Of a DNA stretch of 64,000 bases, positions 46,801 through 58,916 are shown piece after piece. The stretch spans positions 41,281,562-41,345,561 of the forward strand of contig NC_041010.1 in assembly GCF_004193775.1 (NCBI RefSeq), written 5' to 3'. Below the pieces are notes generated by a model. That model saw only the letters and a program-made list of their open reading frames with translations, did not search any database and was not told the DNA's origin. Source of the stretch: Glycine soja (lineage: Eukaryota > Streptophyta > Magnoliopsida > Fabales > Fabaceae). Numbering within the stretch: the first letter of the stretch is position 1; each line of letters starts with the position of its first letter. The position numbers were made by a program, and so were the translations under genes.

Positions 46801-49800
46801 TAAAATACAAGTTCAACTGAAAAACAAGTCAGAACTAAGTAGAAACAATTGGCTTTTAGGAGAATTAGTTGAGAACGTGTGTAGTTAGACACAACATAAG
46901 TTAAAAAAAAAAAATGCAAGTAAAAGGACAATGCTTCAAAAAAAGTGTCAAGTGGTTTTTAGACAAGTACATATCACTAAAGTTTACAAGCACATCATTC
47001 TAATATTATTTTTACGCTTGAGCGAAATACTTCATCTTGTTTTAAATATAAGCAATAATTTTTTTTATTAAATATAAACAAAATTTCAATTATCTATAAC
47101 TTAATTAATGAGACTATCTTTGTATCAAAAAGATTAATGAGATTATCTCAAAGTATTCTTCATTTAATAAGACTAAAAAAAATTATACCTGATATATTAC
47201 AATAAACAATAATTTAGAAAAAAATATTTATTTTTTAATTAAAAATAAAAAATTTAATAAAATTAACTAATTTTTTTAATAAATATTAAATATGTCTGTT
47301 TTTTTTTTTTTACTTCTAATCAAGAGAGGAGGAGTAAATTACTAGAAAAAAAACAAAAAATTAACTCTTGATTGGCATAAACCAGTCTCAGGTAATCGAG
47401 CCATTTCAAACAATCAATCATACCCAATTGAAACGGTCATCTTCTCTTGTCCTGTTGTTCTTTTCTATTTTCTCCGGTCCAGGTGACCAGCTACCCCCTG
47501 CAGAGTATATAATTTTGGCCATATAAACCAACGAAACAAAACAGACGGTGTCGGAAAAAAAAAAAGTGTATGTCTATGAGAATAAGCAATATGAAATTAA
47601 TTTTTGAGCTAGCTGATACTTGCAAGCATCTAAGTCTCGTGAAACATGGGATTATGACACTGTGATGGTCACGCGTATATATTTTAATGCTAAGAATGAT
47701 ACTTCACATATGGGTATTCAATGCTTTTAATGTGATGAAGTCACACCCCATAATTCCTTTCTATTTCCATGATGGAGTATAGTATAAGAGTAGTTATTTC
47801 TTAAACCGTGTTCCGTTGTGTCCATTGGTGGTGTCTCAAAGTTCATCAATCAGCAAACAGGGGAACTATAGCCTATGGATAATTTGGGCATGGTCCACGA
47901 CCCTGCACCTTTCTTCAAAGCAGAATAATATACAAATATCTTTCCTATTCCTTCCCACGTAACCCCACAATTATGTGAATAAAATATAATACAATATCCA
48001 CCTAAACTCAATGAAGGGTTTGTATGAAAAGAGTGGTCAGTGCTTATCCACTTATTAATCGTATCAAAGAAAAAAAAAACAAGATATTAGATTATGGTTG
48101 GGATCTATATATAGATAATAGGAAAAAAAACAGTAAGAAGGATTTATATTGTTTGAGGTTTCTATGAGAATAAAGACAAAATGGACTCGTTCATGGGATG
48201 GATGATCTCTTGATAATTTGGTTCATTTGACGTTGTAGAAAGTTTCCCTGTAATTATTGTTGAAGTTTGACATGGAATTGGCGAAATCAGGAGCTTTGTT
48301 AGACTTTGCCATTAGTTTTTTTTTTTTAGAAATATGAGATGGACCCCTCCCGGATTAATTCTCTTGAGATTGATGAGAAAAGTTAGGGAAATTGCTTCTA
48401 CTGTTCTACATGATTACTTGTGGCATCATGTTTCTTCTTTATACAAGCATTTATTGTTTAAATTTTTTATATAAGTTTTATTATATTAAAATGTTGTTTT
48501 TACATGCAAATGTTGTTATTTATACGGGGCACAACCGTACAAAACTAACATTTGTTGTCCATAACTTACAGGCTAATGTTTTAAAATATATAACTGAAAT
48601 TGACTTTAACTAAAGAAAATTTATAATCACTGCATGTCTGCATCAACACAAATAACGTTATCTAAATTCCGTTGAATTTACTTAATTTTTTTTATTAAAA
48701 CTAAATGATATAAAATATTTTTATATTATCTCTAATCATACAATTGGTTATGAATAGATTCGCTAACTTTTATAATAATTATCTAAAAAATCCTTCATAT
48801 CATCATCTATTATTGAATAACAATATTTTTTTTACGTTGATAATGGATAAAAATTAAGCTCTTAATTAAACTACCCTATATCTATTTCTAATTAAAAATA
48901 CAATCTAATTATTATACATAATATAATTTGCAAAATTTCATGTTACAGTATAAAGTTTTAATATAGTTAATTCTAAAAAAAAAACTCGTCAAAAGAAAAA
49001 ATTGCAATTGAGATGCTACTAGGATGGAATTTAGATAAAGTTTAATCTTTGTATACGAAGCAATTGAATTCCTTAAGAATGTAGAGCATGGGATCTTTTA
49101 TATAAGTTATTTTTATGTTCCCTTGGTTGATGTTGGTGATCCACAATGGGATAGAAGCATGGTTTTAGATATTGCTTCATCATCTTTATTAGCGACACAA
49201 AGAATGAAAGGTTGATGGAGGGGCTTTTGGTTTGGAGATGCTCATCATGAGATCTCATTGCCACAAACACCGAAATCAAGCATCTCACTCCTATTTTGCA
49301 AACTAATACACCACCTCCGTTGAATCAGTTCCTCCAAGCAAAGTAATACTAGTACTATAGTCTATAGTGGATTTGCGGAATTTTGTTTTCTTCTTCTTTT
49401 CACATCTAAACTTCTTAGCAATTGTAAATTCACCAGGGACTAAATAGCAAAATATTCTGCTTCACATGTGCACGAGGGGCTGGGTACCCTTTGTACCCAT
49501 ATATATCTTCTTTCTTAATCATTTTTTACTGACTAAAAATGAGGGGCTAAATAGCAAAATAAATAAATTAAAGAATTTTTAACAATAAATAATATTTGTT
49601 GTCCATCAGTGGAAAATAACATCTTGTAGGTGGGACCTAATTAAGGAGCATAATTAAGCTCACAAAAAGAAATAGATTTCATGAGGTTGGCAATCAACAT
49701 CAAAATGTAAACCAAAAAAACAAAAATGGGAATAAAACTTAAATGTTACGTAATCAAAGTGCATAAATTCAAGTCTTATAATGTATTTCTTTCGTTCTCT

Positions 49801-52800
49801 TTAAGTTGAATCTGTTTTTATTCATTGAAATAAGATAAAATTCGTCCATATGATTTCTAAAAAACATTTTTTTATCCTTCATTTATGGAATGTATTAGAT
49901 ATAATACTTATTGTTCATCACGAAAAATCGTCTCATTTTTTCCGTTAGTTATGAAAAAAGTTAATACATGACACATGTATGAACCAAAAATTAAAATTAG
50001 AGTCTGAAATTAAATATTACTTATTTACATGAGCTAAAAACATATTTAAATTTTTTAATTATAATTTAAGTTAATGATAAATCTGTCCTTAAACTAAAAA
50101 TAAAAGGCTATATATACTTCCTTTATTTGTAAACTTTGTCTTTTATTAAATTACTTTAATTCAAATCTTATAATACATTTATTTTCCTTTTTTTTTGTGG
50201 GATCTTTGCTAAATTTGTTATAATTTACTTTAAGGATGAGTCTTTTTATAAACTAAAAAGACCATTTTTTATTATTGTATCCTCACAAAATATTTTAGTA
50301 AAAACTAAGAAAACATTTGTTCTGTAGAAAAAAACATTTGTAATTATTGCCTCTTTTTAGAATTTGAACTTTAATAATTTCCTGGAGGTATATAATTTGT
50401 TTATAAGTACACCCAATTATTGTCTTTTAGGGGTACACCCAATTATTGTTGCTTAATATTTAATGCAATGATTGCTTTTGCTTGTAAGATTTGTTCGAAA
50501 TGAAAAAGAGAACTTTTTTTGGCAATAAATGAAAAAAGAGATAAATTTTTAGCATTTGGTAAATTAGTAATGAGAAAAAAATAAACAACTGCGAGTTCTG
50601 AGATTTATTAAAAACCAAATCCGACGTTAGTTACTTCTTATTAAGGATAAATCTAACACGCAAAAATGAGATGATGATATTTAGATTTATATGCTATATT
50701 TATATAATATATTTCTTTCTTTATCCAGCCACTTTTCTTTTTTCTCAAATGAGATGATGATAAAAATAGACATGTTGTCACTCTTGCACAGAAGATGTGT
50801 GAGCGTTGAAATACTCAAAACTTTCGTAGCATCACCCATTATAAAAAAGAAAAAACAGGATATTGCTGAATTTTGATGGTACCGTAATGGCGGCAGCCCC
50901 CATGAGTAATGACACTTATGGTCTTCCATTCAGTCATTGATTGTTAATCAGAAACTCTGTATACCTTTGTGGACTTCTATCTAATCTACGGAAATTAAAT
51001 TTGGTTATGATGAAAACTTTTTTCATCCAAATATTTTCTGTAAAAAAATGGTGTATAGTTAGAATCTATGGCATTCCCTGCATTTTGTACAGGGCCAAAA
51101 AAATCCAACCATTTTATATTATAATAACCCTCTGCTATATTCCAAAATCTTATGTACCTTCATCTACAATTTCTCTTGGAAAAATTAGCCACCAAATTAC
51201 CGCACCAACACGCTGCATCATCGCACTTCCCTGTAATGGCTAGCTGAATCATCGTTTTCAAATTAATTACCATCATAATCAAGCCAATGATTGCTACTAA
51301 TTCAAGCAATTCGACTTGGGATAGGAGTTGCAGAAGTGAAGGACATAGTGGGCAAGTTTCTACTCTGAAGTTTGGAGTCTGCATGGGATTTAGATTCTCG
51401 GCAGTTATACTTTAAACTACTAATGGAATTTATTAGCCATTCTCATGATATGTTTATCTGTTTAGAAAAGAGTATTATTGATCATGTAACTAATCCTCAT
51501 TTTAGTTTAGCCATCTGAACTAAGTTTATGTGGCATTCAACATTTATAGGTTGTTCAGTCAAACTTTTGATACAAATGATATTAAAATAATTGATTTTAA
51601 CAGAATTAAAAACAATAAATTATTATTTTTATGAATAATACTATCTTAATATAAAGTTTTTAAAATAAATTTATTTAAATGTTGACAGAAACTTTTCTGT
51701 GAAGCATAAATATAAATATGTATTTAAAACTTTTGTGAGCTCCGCATAGTCAATTTTATTCAACAAAATCTCTAGCTCCGTGGATCTTAAATCATCGTAA
51801 AATTAATTTTAAAATTCAAAATTGTTATCAAACACAACAACGAAAATTTGACTTGCTTTTTTCACTGCAAAGGTACCTTTACATTACATTACTATAAAAG
51901 AAAACGTACCTTTACATATATCCAAACACAATATATTTGGTTCATGAATGAGATACATCGCATAACGAAAAGTATTAATTAAAAGGAAACTCTCTTAACC
52001 TAAAAAACTGTGACAAAGCTTTTCCATTTTATTTGTTGAAACAATAATTGTTTCTAGAAATCGTAGTATGCTCCTTAGTCCTCATGAAATGCTACTATTA
52101 TAGACTCTAATTAAGGATGGCCAACCGGGACCTAACGCACATGATTAGGGCCAACCTGATGCTTACAATTCAGTTCCTACTATTTATTATTAGGTTATAC
52201 ATATAGTTGCTTCAAACACCACACAACTTCTTATCTTAGTCACCTGTACAATGTGAATTTTAATGAAACATCCTCTTTCCAAACAGAGTTCGTGCTGGTT
52301 GAGGGCTTGATTAATTTTATCAACATTTTACATTGACAGACGAAGAATTGTGATGTGAATATATAGCCAAGGCTTTAGCTTGTATGCACATATAGTAGGG
52401 ACAAGACAAGACCCAATATAGCTAGTACATTTGGGTCAAAAAATGAAAGATATTTCATTCATATTAATAAACCAATGCAAGTTGGATTAGGACAAGCCCC
52501 CTGAGCAGCCTAAGAAAAATATCAAATGTTTTACCATATATACATATTAAAAAAAAAGTATGCTGCATTAGTTTAATACAAGTGGACGAAATAAGCGGGG
52601 GAAAACCCACGCCCACGGTGAAGAAAATGTTTTAATCGCGAGTAATGTAAGCAAAATAATACTGGTATATGATAGCAGCAGAGAGATAATTAATAAATAA
52701 AACGATAAGATCAGTGAGATAATTGTGAAAATGAAATGTTAATATTTAATGAAGATTAAAAAGGAAAGAAGGAGGTGGGTTCCTTACGCACAACGCATCT
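43838..52800. other. Gene-poor stretch before the PLATZ gene
   Basis: AT-rich with no recognised gene. Noted within it: a 108-codon minus-strand ORF at 45299-45625 beside a CACGTG box (findings); a possible Stowaway-like MITE at 47028-47336; a repeated gtacacccaattattgt at 50408 and 50433; a pocket at 51050-51420 with a 74-codon minus ORF of no known type. Confidence 0.35.
47028..47336. mobile_element. Possible Stowaway-like MITE
   Basis: The left end TA-cttcatcttg...aaatataagcaa and the right end gagaggaggag-TA recall the cctccgt-type termini of Stowaway elements, with TA on both sides. The interior is AT-rich. The inverted match is short and diverged. Confidence 0.3.
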
Positions 52801-53082
52801 TTGTTTGGTTTGGGTTCGGAGCTAGCTTTGGTTGAAGACTTTGTGCGGATAAGAACGACCCCTACCCTCTCACTCATCTTTTCTCTCTCTATGTACCGCT
52901 TCCAAGTCCTACAAGAACCCATTCCCTCCCTCATTGCCCCCACTCTTCTCCACTTCTCAAACTTTGTAACTTCAAAACATACTCCTCTGTTCTCTCTGTT
53001 TCTCTTCAATCTTCCTGAAAAAACAAAAACACGAAAAATCATCCACCCTCTCACATTCTCTCTCTCTCTCCTTTCAACTAAT

Positions 53083-54792
53083 ATGGCAATTGAAAACCAA
53101 GACAACACTGTCAGAGAAATCAAGCCAAAGAACAGGAGAATCATGGTAAGCATAACTAGATTCTTTCATTGAGCTTCTTCCTCTTGAAGGGTCTAGCTAA
53201 TGTTTTGTTCTGTTTTTAAACTTTTGTGTCTGATTAACGTGTTTGGTTTTTTTGATTATTTTTTAAAAGGGTGCTGGAGGCCCTGATGATGACGACAATA
53301 GGTGGCCACCGTGGTTGAAGCCACTGCTGAAAGAGAGCTTCTTTGTTCAATGCAAGTTGCATGCTGACTCTCACAAGAGCGAATGCAACATGTATTGCTT
53401 GGACTGTATGAATGGCCCTCTCTGCTCTCTCTGCCTCGCTCACCACAAGGATCACCGTGCAATCCAGGTTTGTCACATCACATCATTCATTAGTTTTTGC
53501 ACAGAAACTTTGCATCTGACACATTTTTTTTGGCTCAGGACTCACACAGTCATTGTTTATCAAAATCACCCCTTTTCCATTTTTGGGACTACTTAGATTC
53601 TTTTCCTTTTTTTCTCTGATTTTTTTTTTTTTTGCTACAACTCACACCTTTCCCCTAATTTCCTTCCCCGCACTGATTTGAAGTTTGAACTCTCTCATTA
53701 ATTGGTTTCTATTTTTAATTTCTGTGTCCAATTGTCCCTCTTCCAACCGTTTCCTGCATTTACCAACTCCTAGAATGGTGTGAAAGTAACCACACAATGG
53801 GAGAAAAAAAATATCAGCTTTCGGTGATTTTGAGTTATTTTCAATGCGTGTATTGTGTGTCCCTGTGTCTAGTCTAGTGTCTAACGTTTTTAACCATTCC
53901 CCTCTAATGTATTTTTTTTTGTTGTTGTTAATTTTTGACAGATTAGGAGGTCCTCATACCATGATGTGATCAGAGTCTCTGAGATTCAGAAGGTGTTGGA
54001 CATCACTGGTGTCCAAACCTACATTATCAACAGCGCAAGGGTGGTGTTTTTGAACGAGAGGCCTCAACCAAGGCCAGGAAAAGGGGTCACAAACACTTGT
54101 GAAGTCTGCGAACGTAGCCTTCTTGATTCTTTCCGCTTCTGTTCTCTTGGTTGCAAGGTACTACTATTAATTTTTTTTACCACCAATGTCTTTCCTTCAT
54201 TGTTTCAGCTCCTGACTATACCAACTTTGAAAAATTAACTAAAAAAAACTTGGAAAATTGTGACTTTGCTTTGCTTTCTTTTGAAGCGAGCAGAGAAACA
54301 CTTTTTAGTTGACTTTTTCTCACAGCCATGAAAATGGGTACCCTTTGATTCACGGGACTCTTGGATCCTCCAATTTATTCTCTTTTGCCTTAATTTCCTC
54401 AGAGGCATTAAACAATCACCCCCTGTTGGAAAATCTTGGGATTGGAATGTTGACTTTTAACCTTTTATTAGTCTAACTCTAATGTCATCAACAACCTTAT
54501 GTGTATTCAATTGTGAATGTCTTTTGTTTCATTAACCGATGTGAACATGAATTTGCAGATTGTTGGAACATCTAAGAACTTCCAGAAGAGGAAGAAACAG
54601 TCAATGTTAATGTCATCAGATTCTGAGGACTCATACAGCAGCAACAGCGTCCATGGCCTTAAGAAAAACTTCAAAGTTCAGAGCTTCACACCATCCACAC
54701 CACCCCCAACATCGGTTAATTACAGAACGGCCAAGAGAAGAAAGGGAATACCACACCGTGCCCCAATGGTTGGACTAATCATAGAATATTAG
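53083..54792 (+). CDS. PLATZ: PLATZ zinc-binding transcription factor
   Basis: Four exons (53083-53145, 53270-53467, 53942-54157, 54559-54792), GT-AG introns, all phase 0, give 711 nt, or 236 residues. The first zinc region has Cys49-x2-His52-x11-Cys64-x2-Cys67-x5-Cys73-x2-Cys76, then HHKDH; the second has Cys140-x2-Cys143-x10-Cys154-x3-Cys158. Both match the PLATZ signature. [16 protein letters not shown] and [19 protein letters not shown] between them are typical of the family. PLATZ proteins bind A/T-rich DNA in the nucleus and usually repress transcription. The C-terminus has a Ser/Asp-rich stretch ([12 protein letters not shown]) and a basic run (RTAKRRKG) that may be a nuclear signal. 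The leader is CT-rich. The frame is open upstream of the chosen start as far as 52801 (see findings). Confidence 0.95.
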
Positions 54793-57700
54793 ATAGTTGG
54801 TATTTTTAGGTTATTGGCTACAATGCCCTTAGGTATAAAAATACCATAGTATACTAAAGCAAGTGTTTCGACGTCGTTTCATCAAAGTCCAATACTCGAG
54901 CTTTCCTAGGGCCGGTATTTGGAAGTGTCACCGTCCGTCTTTTTATTTTTCTTCTTGTAGTGGTTTCTAGCGTTTTGTATATATAGCAAAGTCCAACAGA
55001 ACTGGAAAAGGCTGAAGAAGTAGAAATAAGACACCTGTGAAATAGTTGATGGTGCAGTGATCAAAAGAATGGCGTGTAGCAAAATAAGCAAGGCTCTTTT
55101 TCAACCTTAGTTAAGGTGATGATATTTGGTAAGGACTTATAGGGTTTGGTTTCTAAGGTAAATTATTATACCTAAGTTTTGGGGTAGAGATATGTAAATA
55201 GTGGCTAAGTGAGGTTGGAGAAGACGACAAATGAAATGATGACAATGTACTTCTGGGAAAATAGGTGGTATGTCTATATTATATGAAAATAGCAAAATAA
55301 AGATATATATTATTTCAATTATTTCTCCATTATTTTTTTTTCATCTTGTTTAATTTTGAAAGAGAAATTTCCCAATGTAAATGTAACCTGTGTCTAGTGG
55401 CGGTGAATGCTGGTGGTGGGCAAGGTAATATAAGCTTATAAATTTCAATACGGTGGGGCCTGCCGCAGCCGGCTTATATGGGGTGGATTGGTCATCATGG
55501 ACACGTGTAAATCATTCTTTGGTCTTTGTGAAAAGCGAAGTCGTATTGGCTCTCGAAAATAGAGAATTGGTCGCCTCAATATAAAAACAAAATCGATTAT
55601 TCTATGGGCGGTTCCTTACATTTTGATCCAACGGCTTATATTGTGCTTCATTGCACGGCTGTGATCTCTTGATCTTCCCCCAATTATGGGGTAGATTTCA
55701 GATTGGTGAAATCAAAGGGCTCATAGCATATTCAGTGGAAGAACTGATTATTTTTTCCTCATCATATCACATAAGATATGGAAGACATTTTCTTTTTATT
55801 TTAGTGGTAGAATTTAATTTAAATTCTATAATTTTCTTACATAGTAAAAAAGAAAAAAAAATAGTTAGAGAGAAGCATTAAAAAATATTATTTTTGGAAA
55901 AAAGATAATTCTTGGAAGTTGTTCTTTAGAATCCAACCTCCGACTTAAAAAACTTTTTAGTAATAATAATGATAAATATATTGAAAAAAGGTTCTTAAGA
56001 AAAATCCCTATTAAAATGCTTTTAAATTGTTTTATCTTACTTTTCACTAATAACGGTATAAATTTAATGCCCTAGTCAAAACTTACATGGGTTTGTCCTA
56101 AACAGAACAGTTTAGAGTCACTTGTTGGTAACTTTCTTAGCTTGGCAATTTGTTGTTGGGAACATTCTAAACGTGATTTTTCCTCAGAGTTGAGGATCCA
56201 ACTCTGACTGAACTAGTTATGCATTTCTACTAAACCTCCTTAATTGGGAAAACAATTGTCACCCTCTTCAAAAGAGAAAGAAACTAATCACGATCAGAGA
56301 CAAGCTTTGATTGGTCTATAATTTCCTTATGGAAGTTGTTGTGTTTCCTTATGGAGAATGCCTATAATTTTGTGGAAGTTGTTGTGAATTGATTATTTAG
56401 TTAATGTTTCTTGGAGTTCAAGATTTTAGATTCTCCTAATTTATTTTTTTAAAAAAAGGATTCCTCAGAACTTTCTGACCAAGGAAGATGATTTCATAAA
56501 ATTGAAGTACTAATTGTTGTTAGCTACAACTAGTCACACTCACTGACATTTGATCTCAACTAGTTAAACTCGACTGTGAGTTATATTTTATTTTTTTAAC
56601 GTAACAATGTGCAGTTGTCATCATTTTCTTCAGAAAAACATTTTAACTTATATGTTGTTCCAAAAAATTTTAAAATTATTAGATTACAGGAAAATTGATT
56701 CTATCAATGTTTTCTTTCGTAAATAAAACAAGAAAATATAGCCTTAAAAATATTTTTATATAGAGTTCAAATTCTAAGCAAAAGCAGGTGAGTAGTTTTA
56801 TTACAAAATAATTTAACTAATATCAACATTCAAGTTTTTGTTGATTAGTGTTTGAAAGTAATATTAAAAGCATTTAACAAACTTAATTAAATATTTTATA
56901 GTTTAAAAAATGTAAAAAATATTTAAATACAAAAATATTTTGATTAATCTTTATATTTTGAAATTAACATTCTAAGGTAAATGTAAGTATTTTCTTAGTT
57001 ACTAAAAAAAAGAAAAAGTATTTTCTTATATAATAATATCTTTGTTTACTTTCATTCTTTCGAAAAAAACACTTTACCTAATTTTGAGTTTGATCACAAT
57101 ATAAATAAAGTATAATAAAAAATTATTTCTACTAAAAATTAAACTTAAATAATATCTAAATAATTTAGCTTTAGCTTGATTACAGTAATGATTTATGCAT
57201 CATTTTTGTAAAAAATACAACATTTTTATCTTGGACTCCTATTTTTTTATAAAATGAAAATTGCATTTCCCAATCTACCCGAAGAAGTGAAGGTCGTTAA
57301 GTGTCTTGTCATAGGGTTCGTTTTTCTTTTCTTTTCCATTTTTTCTTTTAATGAAAGATATTTTACCGTCTAATGTTTTATTATTTTAATTTTGTAAGCG
57401 CGTTTTTAACTTTATTGCTTTTAGACCGACTTTGCTATGCTTTTTCGCTCACGTGCCCGCTGCCGTCACACGTTTAATGTGGAGAAATGCCTGTTCAACA
57501 CGTTACTTTTTTCTACTTCCGTGTTTCACTCTTTCTTATTTTCATTTCTATTTTCTAGTTACCATCTGCCCGGAAATTATCCTCTGACCTACTTCTTCTC
57601 TTGACATTACTTAATTGCTTTGCTTTTCATGTCTTTTTTTACAACAAAAGAAACCTGCGTTAAAATCAATAGTTTCTTAAAACATTTGAAACATGTTTAG

Positions 57701-58250
57701 GTGAATAGTAGAAACTATCTTAATTACGGCTCATAATGTGAAGAATGTGTATGCTTCACTAACTATAATTTAGAATACTAAAGGAAAGTGAATAGCCGGG
57801 GAATATGTTTGATTCACACAAAGTGATAACAACGAGTCCAAAAGAAGAAACTAAAGTAAGGAAGAAGGTAACTTTTGTTTTAGGTAACCCAGCATACCCC
57901 AGAAGGTGTTACATGTGTAGATTCTTTGATGGTCCGTTTACAACACGTGGATGGTCCATTTATTTTTTTTAATTAGGAGACTAATATTTTAATTCTTTGT
58001 GGGAAGAAGAAAGACGATGATTTAGATGTTAGAGAAGGGTGTTGGTGCATGACCCGTGGCTTGACGTGTACCGGGGCAAAAGTTTGAGGATGAACTTGTG
58101 GTTATGGGGTGAAAGAGAGTGACACGCGGCAAGAGAATCTTCCAGGTAATGAGCTCAGAACCGTCCAACGCATCGCTACTTACGTAGTACTGTACGCTAC
58201 AACATTCCCGTGCCCTCGCTAAGGAAAGGGTCATTTATTAGTATTATTAT
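54793..58250. other. PLATZ 3' region and intergenic DNA
   Basis: No gene recognised. The beginning should be the PLATZ 3' UTR. A more balanced pocket at 58020-58230 includes cacgcggc and gacgtg motifs and short open frames, without known protein features. Confidence 0.4.
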
Positions 58251-58254
58251 TATT

Positions 58255-58856
58255 ATTGAAATATAACTAGAAGGTAAAGTCTTATATTATATATGAATCA
58301 GAAAGTTGGGAATTATATAAAAGAATCATTCACAAATTTAAATCTTAAGATTTTGAATTAAAATATTATTAAATTTATTTATGTGATTGCTTATAATCTA
58401 TTAATATAAATTTTTTAATATTTATTTTCTTTGATTGTACAACAATTATTATCAGAGTCAATAATTCGACTTAGTGATCTACAAAAACAAATAAAATAAC
58501 GGCAATGAATTCTTGACGTATGAATCTATAGTGGTGGGTCCAGGTGGAGCGGCAATGCAAATATAGAGCATATGGGCTCTAATGATCACCTTAAAAATAC
58601 GGATGAAAATAATTTTCGCTCAAGAGAAAGACTATCATGTGGATGAGACTTATATTTGAGAGAAAAATTGTTGGAGTACAAGTGTGAAGTGAAGTCCCAC
58701 ATCATGTAAGAATAAGAAGATTGAGAATCATATAAGGGACAAAAATACCCATAAACCTAAATTTTAAAGTTTTAAGTTAAAATATGGTGTCAAATTTACT
58801 TATGTGGTTAGTCATAACTTAGTATAAATTTCCTATACCTCTTTGATTGCATAACA
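58255..58856 (+). mobile_element. TRIM-like miniature LTR retroelement (decayed)
   Basis: Two related copies of ~185-200 bp lie in direct orientation: 58255 to about 58447 and 58672-58856. Both share aagtc..., gaatcat, aaattttaa/taaatcttaa, taaaatat, atttatgtg and ctttgattg. The second begins tgttggagtacaag. Just after the first copy attattatcagagtc resembles the tggtatcagagc primer-binding site for initiator tRNA-Met. Just before the second copy atttgagagaaaaat resembles a polypurine tract. The interior is only about 220 bp and non-coding, so the element is TRIM-sized. Confidence 0.55.
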
Positions 58857-58916
58857 TATTCTTTAGCAAGTATAAATTTCCTATACCTCTTTGATTGCAT
58901 AACATATTCTTTAGCA
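58821..58916. repeat. Perfect 48 bp tandem duplication
   Basis: The segment 58821-58868 is repeated without any mismatch at 58869-58916. It covers the end of the right terminal repeat of the TRIM-like element plus 12 bp beyond it. Confidence 0.9.
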
